A DNA stretch of 64,000 nucleotides from NCBI GenBank assembly GCA_035610365.1, contig CM069436.1, positions 8,856,937 through 8,920,936 on the forward strand. The letters are read 5' to 3'. A program made the position numbers and the translations under genes. This document shows, piece after piece, positions 34,835-46,700 of this stretch (its first letter is position 1; each line of letters begins with the position of its first letter). This stretch comes from Aquatica leii (lineage: Eukaryota > Arthropoda > Insecta > Coleoptera > Lampyridae). Below the pieces are notes generated by a model, which was not told where the DNA came from, searched no databases, and was given only the letters and a program-made list of their open reading frames with translations.

Positions 34835-35385
34835 GTTAATGCTCTACTTTTTTTCTGTTGATTTTAACGCCTATTCTCTCTTGTGTGAAATAAATATATT
34901 GTTGTTAGAAGTTGTGTTTTGCCAATTTGTTCCTTTTAGTGATTGACAGATTTAAACAAGGTTTGTATTGGATGATATTTACTTGTTTAGGCGCCTTTTT
35001 AATTTAGGATTAGCACACCGAGACTTGTGATCCGCTTGGCGATACAACTAAGTTAGTCGCTTGCCTTTAAGTTGCAAGAAGATTCTTGTAACAAAATCTA
35101 TAATCGTTAAGTAATTATTGTTGTTATACCTCTTTCTCTTTTTTAACTCCTATACTTTCTTGTTGGAAATAAATATATTATTGTTAGAACTTGTGTTTTG
35201 TTTCTTTCAGTCATGACAGATTTAAACGAGGTGTCTAATGGATAATATTTACTCGTTTTAGGGTCTTTTTAAGTTATTGTAGCACACCGAGACTTGCGGC
35301 CCGCCTGCCGAATCATACTGAGCTAGACGCTTGCATTTAAGTTACGAGAAAATTCCCGTAACAAATTCTAGATAGTTATATGATC
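34835..35385. repeat. Two tandem copies of a roughly 278-bp repeat
   Basis: AAATAAATATATTGTTGTTAG near 34889 recurs as AAATAAATATATTATTGTTAG near 35167. Both are followed by a TTGTGTTTTG block, GACAGATTTAAAC, GCACACCGAGACTTG, and end in TTGTAACAAAATCTA or CCCGTAACAAATTCTA. The array abuts the truncated 3' end of the Gypsy element, but it does not resemble that element's LTR. Confidence 0.75.
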
Positions 35386-35559
35386 TTCGTGTGCTAGCAC
35401 TTTTATCATATAATATTGGAAGCCCAAAATTACTTCGTTTACAAGTTCTTATATCCAAACACCACTTTATGCGTACCGATTTTCTATGTAACAACGTACG
35501 TAATAATTATGTACATTTTAGGTAATATTACGTACCAAACACTGCGTAATTTTGGATAA

Positions 35560-36599
35560 CACGTCGGAAGTACGAAGTCAAACCAAGAAAGCGTCGTACC
35601 TTGTCGGTCAGGGAAACTTTGTTATCGCGACCGTTTTGGTATGCCCCGGTCGTACCCCGCTTGCGCTAATTATGTATAATAATCCACTTCCTTACGTCCA
35701 AAATGGCACTTGTGTAATTTCAATGTAAGTTGGGCTCGTCGCAAGGCTTCAAACACCAACCGTAATCTCCGTAGCATATCATCCCAATTTCGTGTCGTCC
35801 AGGTAGGACATCGCTACTTTGTTTCTCAAGGGTCCCAACATCATGGTGATGAGTTTGCTAATCTCGTATGGCGCGTTTGTTAGACCAAAAATTAAACGTT
35901 CAAACTGACCTGTTCCGTCTGGAGTAATAAACGCAGTTTTCGGTTTCGACTCCCTCGCTCATCGACATTTGAAGGTAATCGTGCGCTAGGTCCAACGTTA
36001 TAAACAATCTACCCCCGCTCAAATTTTCCATTTGGTCATCGAGTGTTGCAATCGGAAAGTTACTTTTGACTGTATTTCTAGCCTTAAGCTCGGTAGTCTA
36101 CTACTAAACGCGGTTCGCCACTTTTCTTCGCAATTAACAACACTGGGCTCGCATAATCTGAATTTGTCTCTGTCACTATTCCGCACGCCTTTCACTCATT
36201 AACAATTTTGTTTATTGTCTCACGTTCGGGTAAACTCGCACGATAGGGCTTTGACCGCAGTGGAATGGCCTTGTCCTTGATTGTCGCGGTCATCAAATCT
36301 GTACACTCCAATTCACGCAAATTAAAAGCGAAGCAATAGCGAAATTCGGTGCACAACTTGTGTAATTCTCTTTTCAATCCTACATCCACGTCGTTATCTA
36401 CGTTCAGCATGTCCATCGTGATCTCCACGGGTTCTGCTACCCATTCCTCGTTTCTGGGTTTATTTTCACATTTCAGGTACCCTACCGTTGCACCGGCTCG
36501 AACTTCTACGTCTTTGTCCGTTGCGTTCATCACAGGAACTATTATCTGCACGTCCTCACACACTGCTCTCACCAGGTCGACGCTGTTGGCAATCAACAC
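35560..36599 (-). pseudogene. Gypsy reverse transcriptase region
   Basis: The spacer and RT start are open from 36599 to 36192 (IPLRSKPYRASLPERETI). In broken frames downstream are SPVLLIAKKSG, EPRLVVDYR (near 36100), LFITLDLAHDYLQM (near 35990), a SYLDDTKLG catalytic box (near 35800) and RRFLGLTSYFRR (near 35590). The YLDD motif is intact but stops surround it. Confidence 0.75.
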
Positions 36600-37066
36600 G
36601 TCGGTTTTTTTGTGGTTATCCTAACGTGCTGGGTAGTTTCTTTTATTTCTAAATCTTTGAATGAAAACTCGTATCGCTCTCCGAATATTAACTTGTCGTC
36701 GATTCTGGCATAGGCGATGTTGGTATCTTTCGTGAAGCTTCTACCCACTAACACTCTAATGGGTTGTGCCTCGTTCGGTACCTCGAACACTTCAACTCCA
36801 GGTACGCGTGCACCGTCGATCTCGATCGTTGCGTTAGCCTTACGATTGCAGCATATCGCTGAACTCTCCTTTCCAAACCCGTATATTTCTTGGTTGGTCG
36901 CAGTAATCTCAGAGGAGTCAAAAAGTTTGTTAAATACCGTCGCTTGCGCTGTACAGAATAAACTGCCTGTATCCACCATAGCGTTTACTGCTTCGCCGTT
37001 TATTGTGATTTCTCGCAGGAATTTTTTTACCGTATCTCGCGTCTGAGGCACACAAATATTCATCAC
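36593..37066 (-). pseudogene. Gypsy aspartic protease region
   Basis: Open for 157 codons, containing AMVDTGSLFCTAQ, the DTG active site of retropepsins, followed by a hydrophobic IRVLVGRSF segment. It is open as a domain but separated by frame changes from gag and RT. Confidence 0.75.
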
Positions 37067-37137
37067 ACTGTTTCTGCTGGCAGGGCTGTTGCCTTATCCG
37101 CCTCGATCCGCTGGTCGCTTATTTCTAGGTGTGCTCG

Positions 37138-38069
37138 TTACCGGTTCATTTCGCTTGGTACAATTCTCTCTGGTGTGACCCGGTTGTTTACACCTGAAGC
37201 ACGCTTTATAATCTCTAGATCGCGGGCACTCATTGGCGTAATGTCCCTCCGAAACACAGTTAAAGCAACGTACACTCTGTCTTTGTTTTCCACTCGTATT
37301 CTGTTTTTATTCCCGTCGAAACGATTACGATAAAGCACTTCTCCCGTTCTCGTCACTCTTTGTAATGCCATAATGTCGTGCAATCAGTCATTCGCGTGAT
37401 GATGCTCTTTCACCATTAACCCTGGTATTAATCTCTTTTGCCCACAACCCGAACATTATTTGCTCCTTGCTCTCACTAAATGTCAATTTTCAAATATTGC
37501 ACAATTGTAGTTTTTTATGAAAATACACCTCCACATCCTCGCGCATCTGTTGAGTACGCCTTTCCATGCGTCTCCAGGATACTGTCACGCTCTTACGCAA
37601 ATCGAATGTTGCTTTGAATTCGTATTTAAACTCTTCCCAAGTTTGGATCCTATTCCTCCGCACATGGTACCAATCTCGTGCAGCAGTGACTAGGTAAACT
37701 CGCGGGGTTTCTAGCTTGATCTCCTCCGACCAATTGTGTAGAGTTGCGCTGGTATTTACCTTTTCCAACCACTCCATGGCTTCTCGGCCGCATGTACCGT
37801 TGAAGTTAGGGATCGTCTTATTTAGATCCGGCATTATTACATACGGTCGCGTTCCGCAACGTCTCATAAAACATTTACTTGCTTCGCATCCGATTTTCTT
37901 CCATTCTCGTCACCATACGCATCATTTCCACAACTAACGGAGGACTCGTTTCCGTTTCCATCATGGACGCTGCTGATTGCACTTCTCTGGATTTGGCACA
38001 CGCCTGCGCCGCACTCGTCTCCTCGCTGAAATTAAAAACGGATTCGTCCTGTTCTCGTGGTTCCACCAT
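37138..38069 (-). pseudogene. Gypsy gag with zinc-finger region
   Basis: Starts MVEPREQDESVFNFSEE at 38069. After a frame change it reads PNFNGTCGREAMEWLEKV and WEEFKYEFKATF (37867-37490), a retrotransposon gag core. A basic segment with remnants of a nucleocapsid zinc finger follows at 37383-37138. No single frame is intact. Confidence 0.75.
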
Positions 38070-38150
38070 CTTTGACCGTTCACAATTTTTCGCGTTAACA
38101 CTTTATTACGTTACGATCCCACTTCTAAATTGTTGTCGATTCTATCGACA

Positions 38151-38321
38151 TGTCAGGATTAACTCAATATCATTAATCTGAACCCAAAATAAACGTTTAT
38201 TCAACATAGAAATGTAAAAAAGAGAACAGATGTAACGCGACCCGCGTCCTCGTTCCGACTCTCTTGCGTGCGCATCCAAACGAGACCGCCTCAGGTCGCA
38301 TTGAAAGGCTGGGCGCCAACA
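38151..38321 (-). repeat. Candidate 5' LTR of the truncated Gypsy element
   Basis: It starts TGTTGGCGCC and ends CTGACA when read on the minus strand. GAATAAACG near its end fits a polyadenylation signal. The right boundary is uncertain because a possible primer-binding site (AGAAGTGGGATC) lies about 23 bases further on. Confidence 0.55.
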
Positions 38322-38341
38322 TACCTATCACGTACATTTTT

Positions 38342-38505
38342 ATAATGATTTAAATAACGCATACGTTGATTTTAATTACCTAATGTATTTTCAGTGCTGA
38401 TTACACATTTTAAACTGTAAGTTTAGTTAGTAATTCTTATTTTTAAATTACGTAATCGTTGCATACCGGACACGTTGAAAATGTTACGTGAGAGTTTGGG
38501 AATAA
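38342..38505 (+). repeat. Interspersed repeat, left copy (matches 42512-42668)
   Basis: TAATGATTTAAATAACGCATACG, a TTTTAATTACCTAATGTATTTT block, ACGTAATCGTTGCATACCGG, and ACACGTTGAAAATGTTACGTG recur with changes at 42512-42668 in the same orientation. Confidence 0.65.
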
Positions 38506-38700
38506 ACCGTAGCCGAAATAGCACAAGGACATTATAGATGTCCACAGGATGTACGTTAATCGTATTAATCCATCCGTTGGACGTTTATTACTAGACTTGT
38601 AACATCCTATCGTCGTCCAGAAGATGTCATTTCGGTCGCAAAAATAGACACTGCGTACGAATATCCGCTGGATGTTTAACTTTTATAAATTATTTGTTAC
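38506..38700. repeat. Repeat related to 55960-56175
   Basis: Dense in GATGTCC-like words (ATAGATGTCCACAGGATGT, CATCCGTTGGACG, CGTCGTCCAGAAGATGTC) and ends GCAAAAATAGACACTGCG. The reverse complement of 56100-56150 carries a related CCAAAAATCGACATCCGC block. Confidence 0.5.
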
Positions 38701-38819
38701 TTTATTAAACTCATTTGTTAATTTACTGGTATAGTTACTGAGTATTTATAAAGTTACGTGTTAAATTGGTAAAAAAACACCTATCACGTAAGGTCTAGTT
38801 GGGTAACTGGGCGTATGGG

Positions 38820-40150
38820 GTAACTGGGATGTATGTTTATTTCCAATGCATTTATAAAGTTGAATCTCCCGCCATTTAATTGTCAGTTTGAATTTTTGTA
38901 CCAGAAATAAATTATCTTTGAAAAAACCGCAAAGAGTTAAGGCGGCTAGAAGAAAACAAGAAAATCCCTGGACAATATACGGGTTCATAGATTTAGTCGA
39001 AAAAACAGTAGAGAACTTAAATTTAACGGACAAACCCTACCTAATATATAATTACGACGAAACTTCTTTTTGCAATGACCCGTCAAAGACAAAAGTTTTG
39101 GGTAGTATAGGTTCTAAGTGTTCCAGAACCATTTCGTTTTGTGGTCGGGAAAACACAACTGTTTTAGTTTGTTGTTCGACTTCAGGGCAAAAACTGCCTT
39201 TACTTTTGATATTTAAAGGAAAGAATGTCATAGAGTTAATTATGCCTGATAAATCCGAACCCCATAGATAAAACTGCTTTTGCAGCATCAGATAGAGGCT
39301 GGATGACTGCAGCCATTTTTGCAAAATGGTTTAATAAATGAATTATTCCTAACATTCCTTCTGAGCGCCCCGTGCTCCTTATTGTCGACGGTTACGTTTT
39401 CCATATCACTTGTGATGTCATCAAAGACGCAATGGTTAACAATATTACAATTTTGAAATTACCACCGCACTCAACACATGTACTTCAACCGCTAGATGTA
39501 GGGGTATTTAAAGGAATGAAAAGCAGTTGGGACAAAGCGCTATGTAAATGGCAGAGGATGAATCCCAAACGGAGAATTTAGAAAAGTGAGTTTGTTCATA
39601 TTCTTAACAAAGAATATAAAAACAACGCTGAAACTGGTAGCCCTGATCGCAATCAACTACCGATAAATATTTTTTTAGAGTCGGGCCTTAACAAGTATAG
39701 GAATCAAAAGAACAATTCTGTAGAAATTCCTACTACCACAGACAATGAGGCACACGACGAGTCTACTGCTGATCCTATCGCTGGTCCATTTGAAGCATCC
39801 TCTACGTTAACTCTTGAACCTATCCCTGGTCCATCTAATGAATCGCAAACGTTAACTGTGGAACCCTTATGTCAAGACTCCGAAATTTCTGATCAAGAAA
39901 AAACTTCTTGACAAGCTAATGGCCAAAATATATCATATGAGAATATTCTAACCCAAATACTATTATCAGGAAATAATACAAAACGTGACACTCAACCAAA
40001 AAGAAAAAGAGTTTGCCTGTTACCCTACATATTTTACTATGCAAATTCCCTCCCCTTCCCCAGTACATTCCAGTTGCTTCTTTTTTTGGGGTATCTAAGC
40101 CCAACGATTAGTAAAAATAAAAAACACCGCCATTTAGAAGAAGAATTAGC
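38820..40150 (+). pseudogene. pogo/Tigger-like transposase relic A
   Basis: A cut-and-paste DDE transposase. 38888-39271 reads LIYNYDETSFCNDPSK, KVLGSIGSK and ENTTVLVCCSTSGQKLP; after a frame change 39372-39581 reads LLIVDGYVFH and LPPHSTHVLQPLDVGVFKG. The aspartates of YDET, VDGY and PLDV match the catalytic triad of the pogo family. A serine- and proline-rich tail continues to about 40140 (NTKRDTQPKRKRV). The N-terminal helix-turn-helix is missing. Just upstream, GGTAACTGGGCGTATGGGG at about 38803 may be part of the left terminal repeat; no right end was found. Confidence 0.75.
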
Positions 40151-40223
40151 AATAAGCCTCTGCTTTGCAGAGGTGGTCACTAAGATATATATGTTCACCT
40201 AAGTTGACCAAAATTAATAAATT

Positions 40224-42431
40224 CCCACACAGCACACGAGATGCAATGGATATACATATTTATCCATATAATATCCATTGATGTACATCCGTAGTTTAAT
40301 ATCCATTGTATATGCACCTTACATACATTCATGGATATCTGTGAAATAGGATTATCTTAAGTGTTATAAGTGTTATGTTCGGAAACATTTTTTTTTATGT
40401 ATCATGTTACATAATCTAGTGAGTTGCTATTTTTTATCAAAATTATTTAGAAATAATTAAATTCTCTAAAATTTAACATTTGTAGTAAATATTTAACATG
40501 CAACAAGAAATTTAATGAAAAATTGAAAAAGTAAAAAAAAATACTTGGCGCGGTTTAATTTAAACTTTCTTCGTTGTTCGTTTGTTTTCGCTAAGGTTTT
40601 CGCGTATATTATATTATCGCCACTTGAATTATTGCACACGCAAACGTTTTGGCTTTTTGTTTAGCTTGTATTTATCGTATGCAAACCATTTTGTGCTTTA
40701 AAATTTCGAAAAAATGTGTTTGTTTTTCATCATTTAGGATGGATGGGTAAACAAAATAAGTAAGTATTAAATTCAAATATAAATTATTTCTTAATAATAA
40801 ATATATAACCTAAAAACTAACACGTTTTCGAGAAAATATATAATGACTTTGGAATTTGTAATCTAAGAGCCAGTTTGTGAGTTTATCTACAATTTCCCAA
40901 TTCATTATTCTTATTGCTGAGTTTTATTTAATTGAAATTTTTTTTTAGATCGATTCAGTCTACTTTGTTGGATGAAAAGATACAGCAAACGAGACATGTT
41001 TTAACCAAGTAATTGGTCTGGATCAAGCAAAACAAATTTGTAAAAATATTTTAAATTTAATTTATGGTAAGAGGCTTCAGAGTATTTTATAGTTTATAGG
41101 TTAAAACTTAAAACATTTACTTTATATGTATATTAACGTAATGTGATTTCAAGTGCATTACTGCCAAACTTGACTTTCGTGTTGTATTTTATTTCACGAA
41201 TATTTACAAAGCAATTCTTTATAATTACTTCAAAAACTTCAAAATTTAGTTTAGAAATTACTAAAAAAGTGTATAAGTTATTTGAGTAGCATTACAATGT
41301 AATTTTTATTTTACAGTATCCATAAGAAAAAATTCAAATTGTGGTGCAGCTTTACAACACGCAATAAACACCAGGAGTAGTGGGTACGAAAGACGCCAAT
41401 AAACATAAGCACAGAATGAATGTAAATAGGTTTTTTATATTTTTAAAATTTTTTTCAGTACATATATGGACATTGTATGTTAAGTTTCCAAATTCTTTTA
41501 TTAATTAAATTAAAAATGATAATACCATAGTATGCATTTAATTTGTGTTAAGTTGCTAACATTGCCAATGCTTTTAAAATTGCGCACTATTTATGTGATG
41601 GCAAAGTACATATTATATTGCACAGATTTCACTGGCATTCTGCATTTAACTTGTATTAATATACATAACTTGCCGATATTGGTTCGATGCAATTTCTGCA
41701 TTGGCAAGATTCATTCGGCAATATATCGGCCGGTGTGTCACCTGGTTACCGGCAGTGTACTTCATTTTAGTACATTGCCAGCATTCTGAGTGCCGGCTAA
41801 GGAGTACATTGCCAGTACAGATGTGTTTATTGGGTAAAGACAAGGTATTTTTGCATATTTGAATTTACTTTTGCTGTACATTAATCTAGTAAGTATTTGG
41901 ATTCCTATAATATAAATAATGGATAAAAGCTCTAGAAAAATGAGAGAATGTGTAAATAAAAAAGTTCGATTGTGTTTGAGTGAAAATGAACAAGTGGTCA
42001 TATTTTCTGTGGACCAACCGGAGCTGTTGCATCTGGAAAATATCACTATTGGCATTTTGTATTGACTTTATTTGACGTGTGGCCATATTTTTTGTTAATA
42101 TATAGATATGCACATATATTTTACCTACATATGAAGGTTCTATAAAAAAATGAATGTTTATTATACTTTAATTAAATGTTCATTGAACCTCCATATGTAT
42201 GTATTTTGTACGTTCATATGACTGTTCAATATATCTCCATATGGATGTAAAATGTTTATCCACCTGGAGGTCCTATGGACATACTATGAAGATCTTTCCG
42301 TGACGGAATGATATATCCAGTGGACCTCCATCCTTGCTCCATAATATTAAATATGGATGTTCGATGCACCTCCGGTATCCATGGTTAGTGTGTACATTTC
42401 ATATCCAGTGGATATGCTTGTGCTGTGTGGG
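40224..42431. mobile_element. TIR element with CCCACACAGCACA ends, non-autonomous
   Basis: The left end CCCACACAGCACA at 40224 and right end TGTGCTGTGTGGG ending 42431 are perfect 13-bp inverted repeats, extended loosely by ATGGATAT-type words. Both ends are rich in ATGGATAT, GGATGTAC and CCATATGGATG words. TT flanks each end, consistent with a 2-bp target duplication. No transposase was seen in 2.2 kb; another TIR element (41395-41834) is nested inside. Superfamily unknown. Confidence 0.7.
41395..41834. mobile_element. Nested TIR element with CCAATAAACA ends
   Basis: CCAATAAACA at 41396 mirrors TGTTTATTGG ending 41833, a 10-bp inverted repeat enclosing about 440 bp. The interior repeats the word TTGCCA or TGGCAA at least eight times. 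No coding potential. Confidence 0.5.
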
Positions 42432-42511
42432 TTAGTTCCAATTTCTACAATGTTTTTGAAGATAGTTGTAAATTTACCTCCCAGTTAATCAATCTGACCT
42501 TACATTTTTAT

Positions 42512-42668
42512 AATGTTTTTAGGTAACGCATAAGTTGCTTTTAACTACCAAATGTATTTTTTTATGTTAATGACACATTGTTAATTGTAATTTTAATTAC
42601 TAACTTTTATTTTGAAACTACGTAATTGTTACGTACCGGACACGTAAAAAATGTTACGTGGTAGTTTA
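42512..42668 (+). repeat. Interspersed repeat, right copy (matches 38342-38505)
   Basis: GGTAACGCATAAGTTG, ACTACCAAATGTATTTTTT, CGTAATTGTTACGTACCGGA and CACGTAAAAAATGTTACGTG align to 38342-38505 with substitutions and small gaps. Confidence 0.65.
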
Positions 42669-43785
42669 AGCCCTGAGTGATCACTTTATGTTTAATTTGT
42701 TCATTATATTTGGATTATACAATAAAAAATATCATTAATTCTGTGTTTCTAATAAAGTGATTAAAAAAACAGGGTACGTTGTTTTTATTATGGAAACAAA
42801 AGCACAGTTGTCAAATCACAATAACACATTTATTTTACTTACCAAAACCGAAAAATTTGAAAAATGTTAGAAAATCGGTTCCAAAGTTTTCAATCGTATG
42901 GTTCGTGATTCATATTATAAATAATCAGAAATAAAAAACGTAAGAGACAATGAATGAATTTATTGTGAATGGGCATTACTACATTTTGACAGTTCTCGAT
43001 TGCTAAACCGATAACTGTTACAAAACGTGTGAAAATTGTGATAAACGCAAATCAGTTTTGTTGAGTAAGCAAACATGAGCTATCTAAAAAATAAAAATCC
43101 AATTTTGTTGTTTGTTCTTCGTAGTCGTATCAAAGAGATACGAGCTATTTTTCTCGCCGCAAATACATTACTTACTAAACTCTTCATCATTGAAATATTT
43201 CATTTCTATTTAAAAAAAAGTCAGAACGAGTACGTTTCTGCCTGCTCAGAATTTTTTCTAAATTTTGCCAATTTATTGTATTCTTTTTATTAATCTAACG
43301 TAAAAAAATATTGAGTATAAATAATCTCTTAAATCTAATTAATTTAAGTGCATACTTATGTCTAAGTTTAAACTAATTAAAAATAAAAATTTAGATAACA
43401 AGGGCATTGCGTTTTAATTATCTTTTTATACTAACTCACGATTACTATTGTTTACAAAAATAGAAACATAAATACTATTAATGACATGAAAAATACTTTA
43501 ATTCATAAGTTACGAATTCGTTAAATTCTATACTTTAATAAAATATATTATTTTGTAATTAGGAAAAAATTGTACTTAGTATTTATCGTTATCGTTATCT
43601 AGATGAATTTTGTCGTGAAACTGAAAAGCGCTTTCTAAAGCTCAAGTTGTAGGTGGGTGAGGATTGGTGCAATGCACGCAGTGCCAATACTGCAAATACT
43701 TAAAATGTAAAAATTAATAATAACCATTCAAAAATTTAAAACAAAAGTGCAATAATTGTTATTAATTATTTAAGCACAGTTAACG
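42669..43785. other. Region upstream of the predicted pigeon first exon
   Basis: AT-rich. An open frame at 43075-43293 starts MSYLKNKNPILLF after a plausible leader but has no recognised motif, and I do not call it a gene. The last few hundred bases before 43786 presumably include the pigeon promoter and 5' UTR; no core promoter motif is clear. Confidence 0.4.
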
Positions 43786-46700
43786 ATGGTGACAGTGGAC
43801 AACATTGCGAGTAAACTATGCTCCATTTTGTTATCGGAACAACCTGAAGGTAATTTGTTTTTGTTAATCCAAATATTTTAAACAAATTAACTACAAAATG
43901 TCATTGATTATATAGTTTACATTTTATAGACACTATTGATCAGTGTATTTGAAGCGCGTGCGTCGTCCTTATGCAATTTCTGTTTCATATTTGCAGGATT
44001 CAAATAGGTATTTATATCGATTGCACTTGAGCTAGCCCTTGATAAATATTATTTAGATGTATTAGTAATCTACTTGATAATTAATAACATTTATTTTTAA
44101 ACTTTCTTTACAAATTGGATGTGAGTTACAAAATAATTTTTAATTGCGCGATTTTTAATCTTGTAATTAATTTCATAATGTGCATAAAGTTTATTGATTT
44201 TTTTTAAACAACTTAAAATAATCTCACACAAAACACTTCATTTAAAATTAATAAATTATTAAATAAAACAACGTTGTAATTTTATTTGATCTTTAATTAA
44301 AAATTTTATTCATTAAATCAGCATTTCATAATAGGTTAATGTAATACATAATCATTGGATTATGTATAAATAATCGATCTTTGGTTAATAAAATCATCAT
44401 TCAATTAGACCCTGTATGACGTTTACGAATCTGATATTGTTCAAATATTGATTACTCAAACAAAACTTAAAACGTTTACTAGGGGAGACCATCCAACAGC
44501 GGTCACCTTTTTTCTTATTTAGGTCTGGTTCCTTCGATACTGACATTGAGTCGACTTTAAGTATGTCAACTGAAAGTATCTTCGTTTAGCTTCAATTAAC
44601 CTTCCTTACCTTTCACTTTTAGTAATGAAAATAGAGAATGACATATAACATTTTATTTATTTTTTGGTACATGTGGCCACTGTTGAAAGCATGTGCCAAC
44701 ACTGGCCACTCATAGTCCCAACATTGGTCACAACTCTTAATTTAAAAATAACATGAGAAAAAACACACTTGTTAATTAAAACTGAGAAGAAAACAATTAA
44801 ACTTTAAGAAGTCGATGTATCCTCCACATTTGGAAAAAAAAACTTGTTTCTAGTATGCTTTCTCAAAAAAGATATGGTAAATTCATCCTCAGGCAGGATT
44901 TCCATTATTTTACCAACAAAATATTTAATAAGTTTTTTTTGTCCAAAATTTAACTAACACAAAGCTATTATCTTTTATATTTTCCAGATTATTAAAATTT
45001 TCGTGATTTTTAAAATCTTCGGATAGAGTAGATAACGCAAATGACAGGTCTTCTTCATTTTCCATTGATGAATTTGATTCATTTATCTTTTGACTGTGTA
45101 GCTTTCGTTTAACGGCAACTTTTAGTTTTGCATCTCGTTCATTTTGAAGTTTTAGCAAAAAGGGGGTGCTAGTCAAAATCTCTGTTGATTTCTTTTTTCT
45201 AGCGCTTTTAGAATTTTCAACTGGCTTCTTCGCCTTGAGAAGCGGAATAATCATTTCGGGAAAAAATACAAAGTTTTGTATTCATTATTATCGTTCTCAC
45301 TTATTTCACGATCTACATAGGAGTAAACTTCATTAGCGATGTAATGTAATTTAGATGATAGCGGAGTTGTGCTGGATGTAGAGGGTATCGGAGTTGTGGT
45401 GGATATAGAGAATGGCAAAGTTGCGGTAGATGTAGATGTTAATTCACTTATATTTTACTTCTCTAAGGAGATATCCGTAACTGAAGCTGCCAAAAAATCA
45501 TCATCACCAAAGCAGGTGCGATCTAAGGGATAAATTCCGGTGCGCTTGAAGCCCGACATAATATTTTTGGGACAGAAAGCTAACCCATAAGATTGACCCA
45601 ATAATTCGGCGATGTTGTAAATGTCTATTCTCTTTCCCGGATTAACAATCAGCCAGCTTTTACATGCCTTATTATAATAATTTTTCAGTGGGCCATAAAT
45701 AAATTTGTCCAAGGGTTGCATTTTATGGCTCGTGTGAGGTGGATTTGTGAGAAGGACAATATTGTTTTTCTTAGCAGTTTCTATCACCTCCAAGTTAATA
45801 TGGGTCTCGTGGTTATCCATAATGAGAAGCACTGGACAATTCTCAGCAGAAGCTGCATGTTCAATAAAATGTGTAAACTGTACGAATATCTCCTTTGTGA
45901 TCCACCCAGATAGATTGGCGGCACCTATACTTCCCGCTGGGACTCCACGAATAATACGATCTTTGTAAAATTTACGAGGGAATATCAACAAAGGCGGAAC
46001 CAAATTACCTAAGGCGTTTATTGCGCCTATAGCCACTAGAGTGCATCGTTCAGTGGAAGTGATCTGACCAACTTGCTTTTATCCGCAAGGAGCAACGACT
46101 TTATGTGTGCCCTGAACAGTGCTTAACGCTGTCTCGTCGACATTATAAATTTGTTCTGGTCCAAATTTGTAACGAGAGTAGACATTGGTTAAGTTATCGA
46201 AAAACTTTTCGACCACTGGCTTATTAAAGCCCATGGCCCTAGCCAAAGAAGTGGCTTCTGCTAGTCTCAATGACAGTTCTTTGTTTCTTTTCATGTACCC
46301 AGTGAACCACTTGGACCCTGCACTCTCGTCTCTTTTCCAAGCACCACAAATTTTTTTCTTATAGTGCATAGCAAGTTGGTACGCAAATTGACGAACTTGT
46401 GTGGGATTTAGGCCATAGTGTAATTTGGCCAAAACCTTCAAATGAGAAGCCATTTTTTCTTCTTCGGAAGATGTGAAGATACGATTGATCTCATAACTAG
46501 GAGTTAATTTAGGATGTATTGCTTCCGAGAAGCAATTTCAGCAATCTTGCATTTTGTGACGTATCTCCTTAGAGTCGTTCTTGATATTTGATGTACCAAA
46601 CACAAATCCAAATAAATTAAAGAAAACCATCGATTCGAATTTTTATTAAAGAAGATAAACAAAAAATGAAAAACAGTTTAAAAATTACATGAAGAAATCA

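Larger units (their letters stand above)
35390..38321 (-). mobile_element. Truncated Ty3/Gypsy retrotransposon (5' LTR, gag, protease, RT)
   Basis: On the minus strand a candidate LTR of about 171 bp (38321-38151, TGTTGGCGCC to CCTGACA, with AATAAA inside) is followed by gag (start 38069), a zinc-finger region, an aspartic protease and RT. Sequence ends within the start of RNase H near 35400, so the rest of RNase H, integrase and the 3' LTR are absent. Several frame changes are present. TGTTGGCGCC LTR starts are common in Gypsy elements. Confidence 0.8.

Noticed and set aside
34835-35385. Two 278-bp repeats as the 3' LTRs of the neighbouring Gypsy element
   Set aside because: They do not match the candidate 5' LTR at 38151-38321 in sequence or length.
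43075-43293. 72-codon frame starting MSYLKNKNPILLF as a small gene
   Set aside because: Composition is AT-driven (I, L, F, K, N), there is no motif, and nothing ties it to neighbours.
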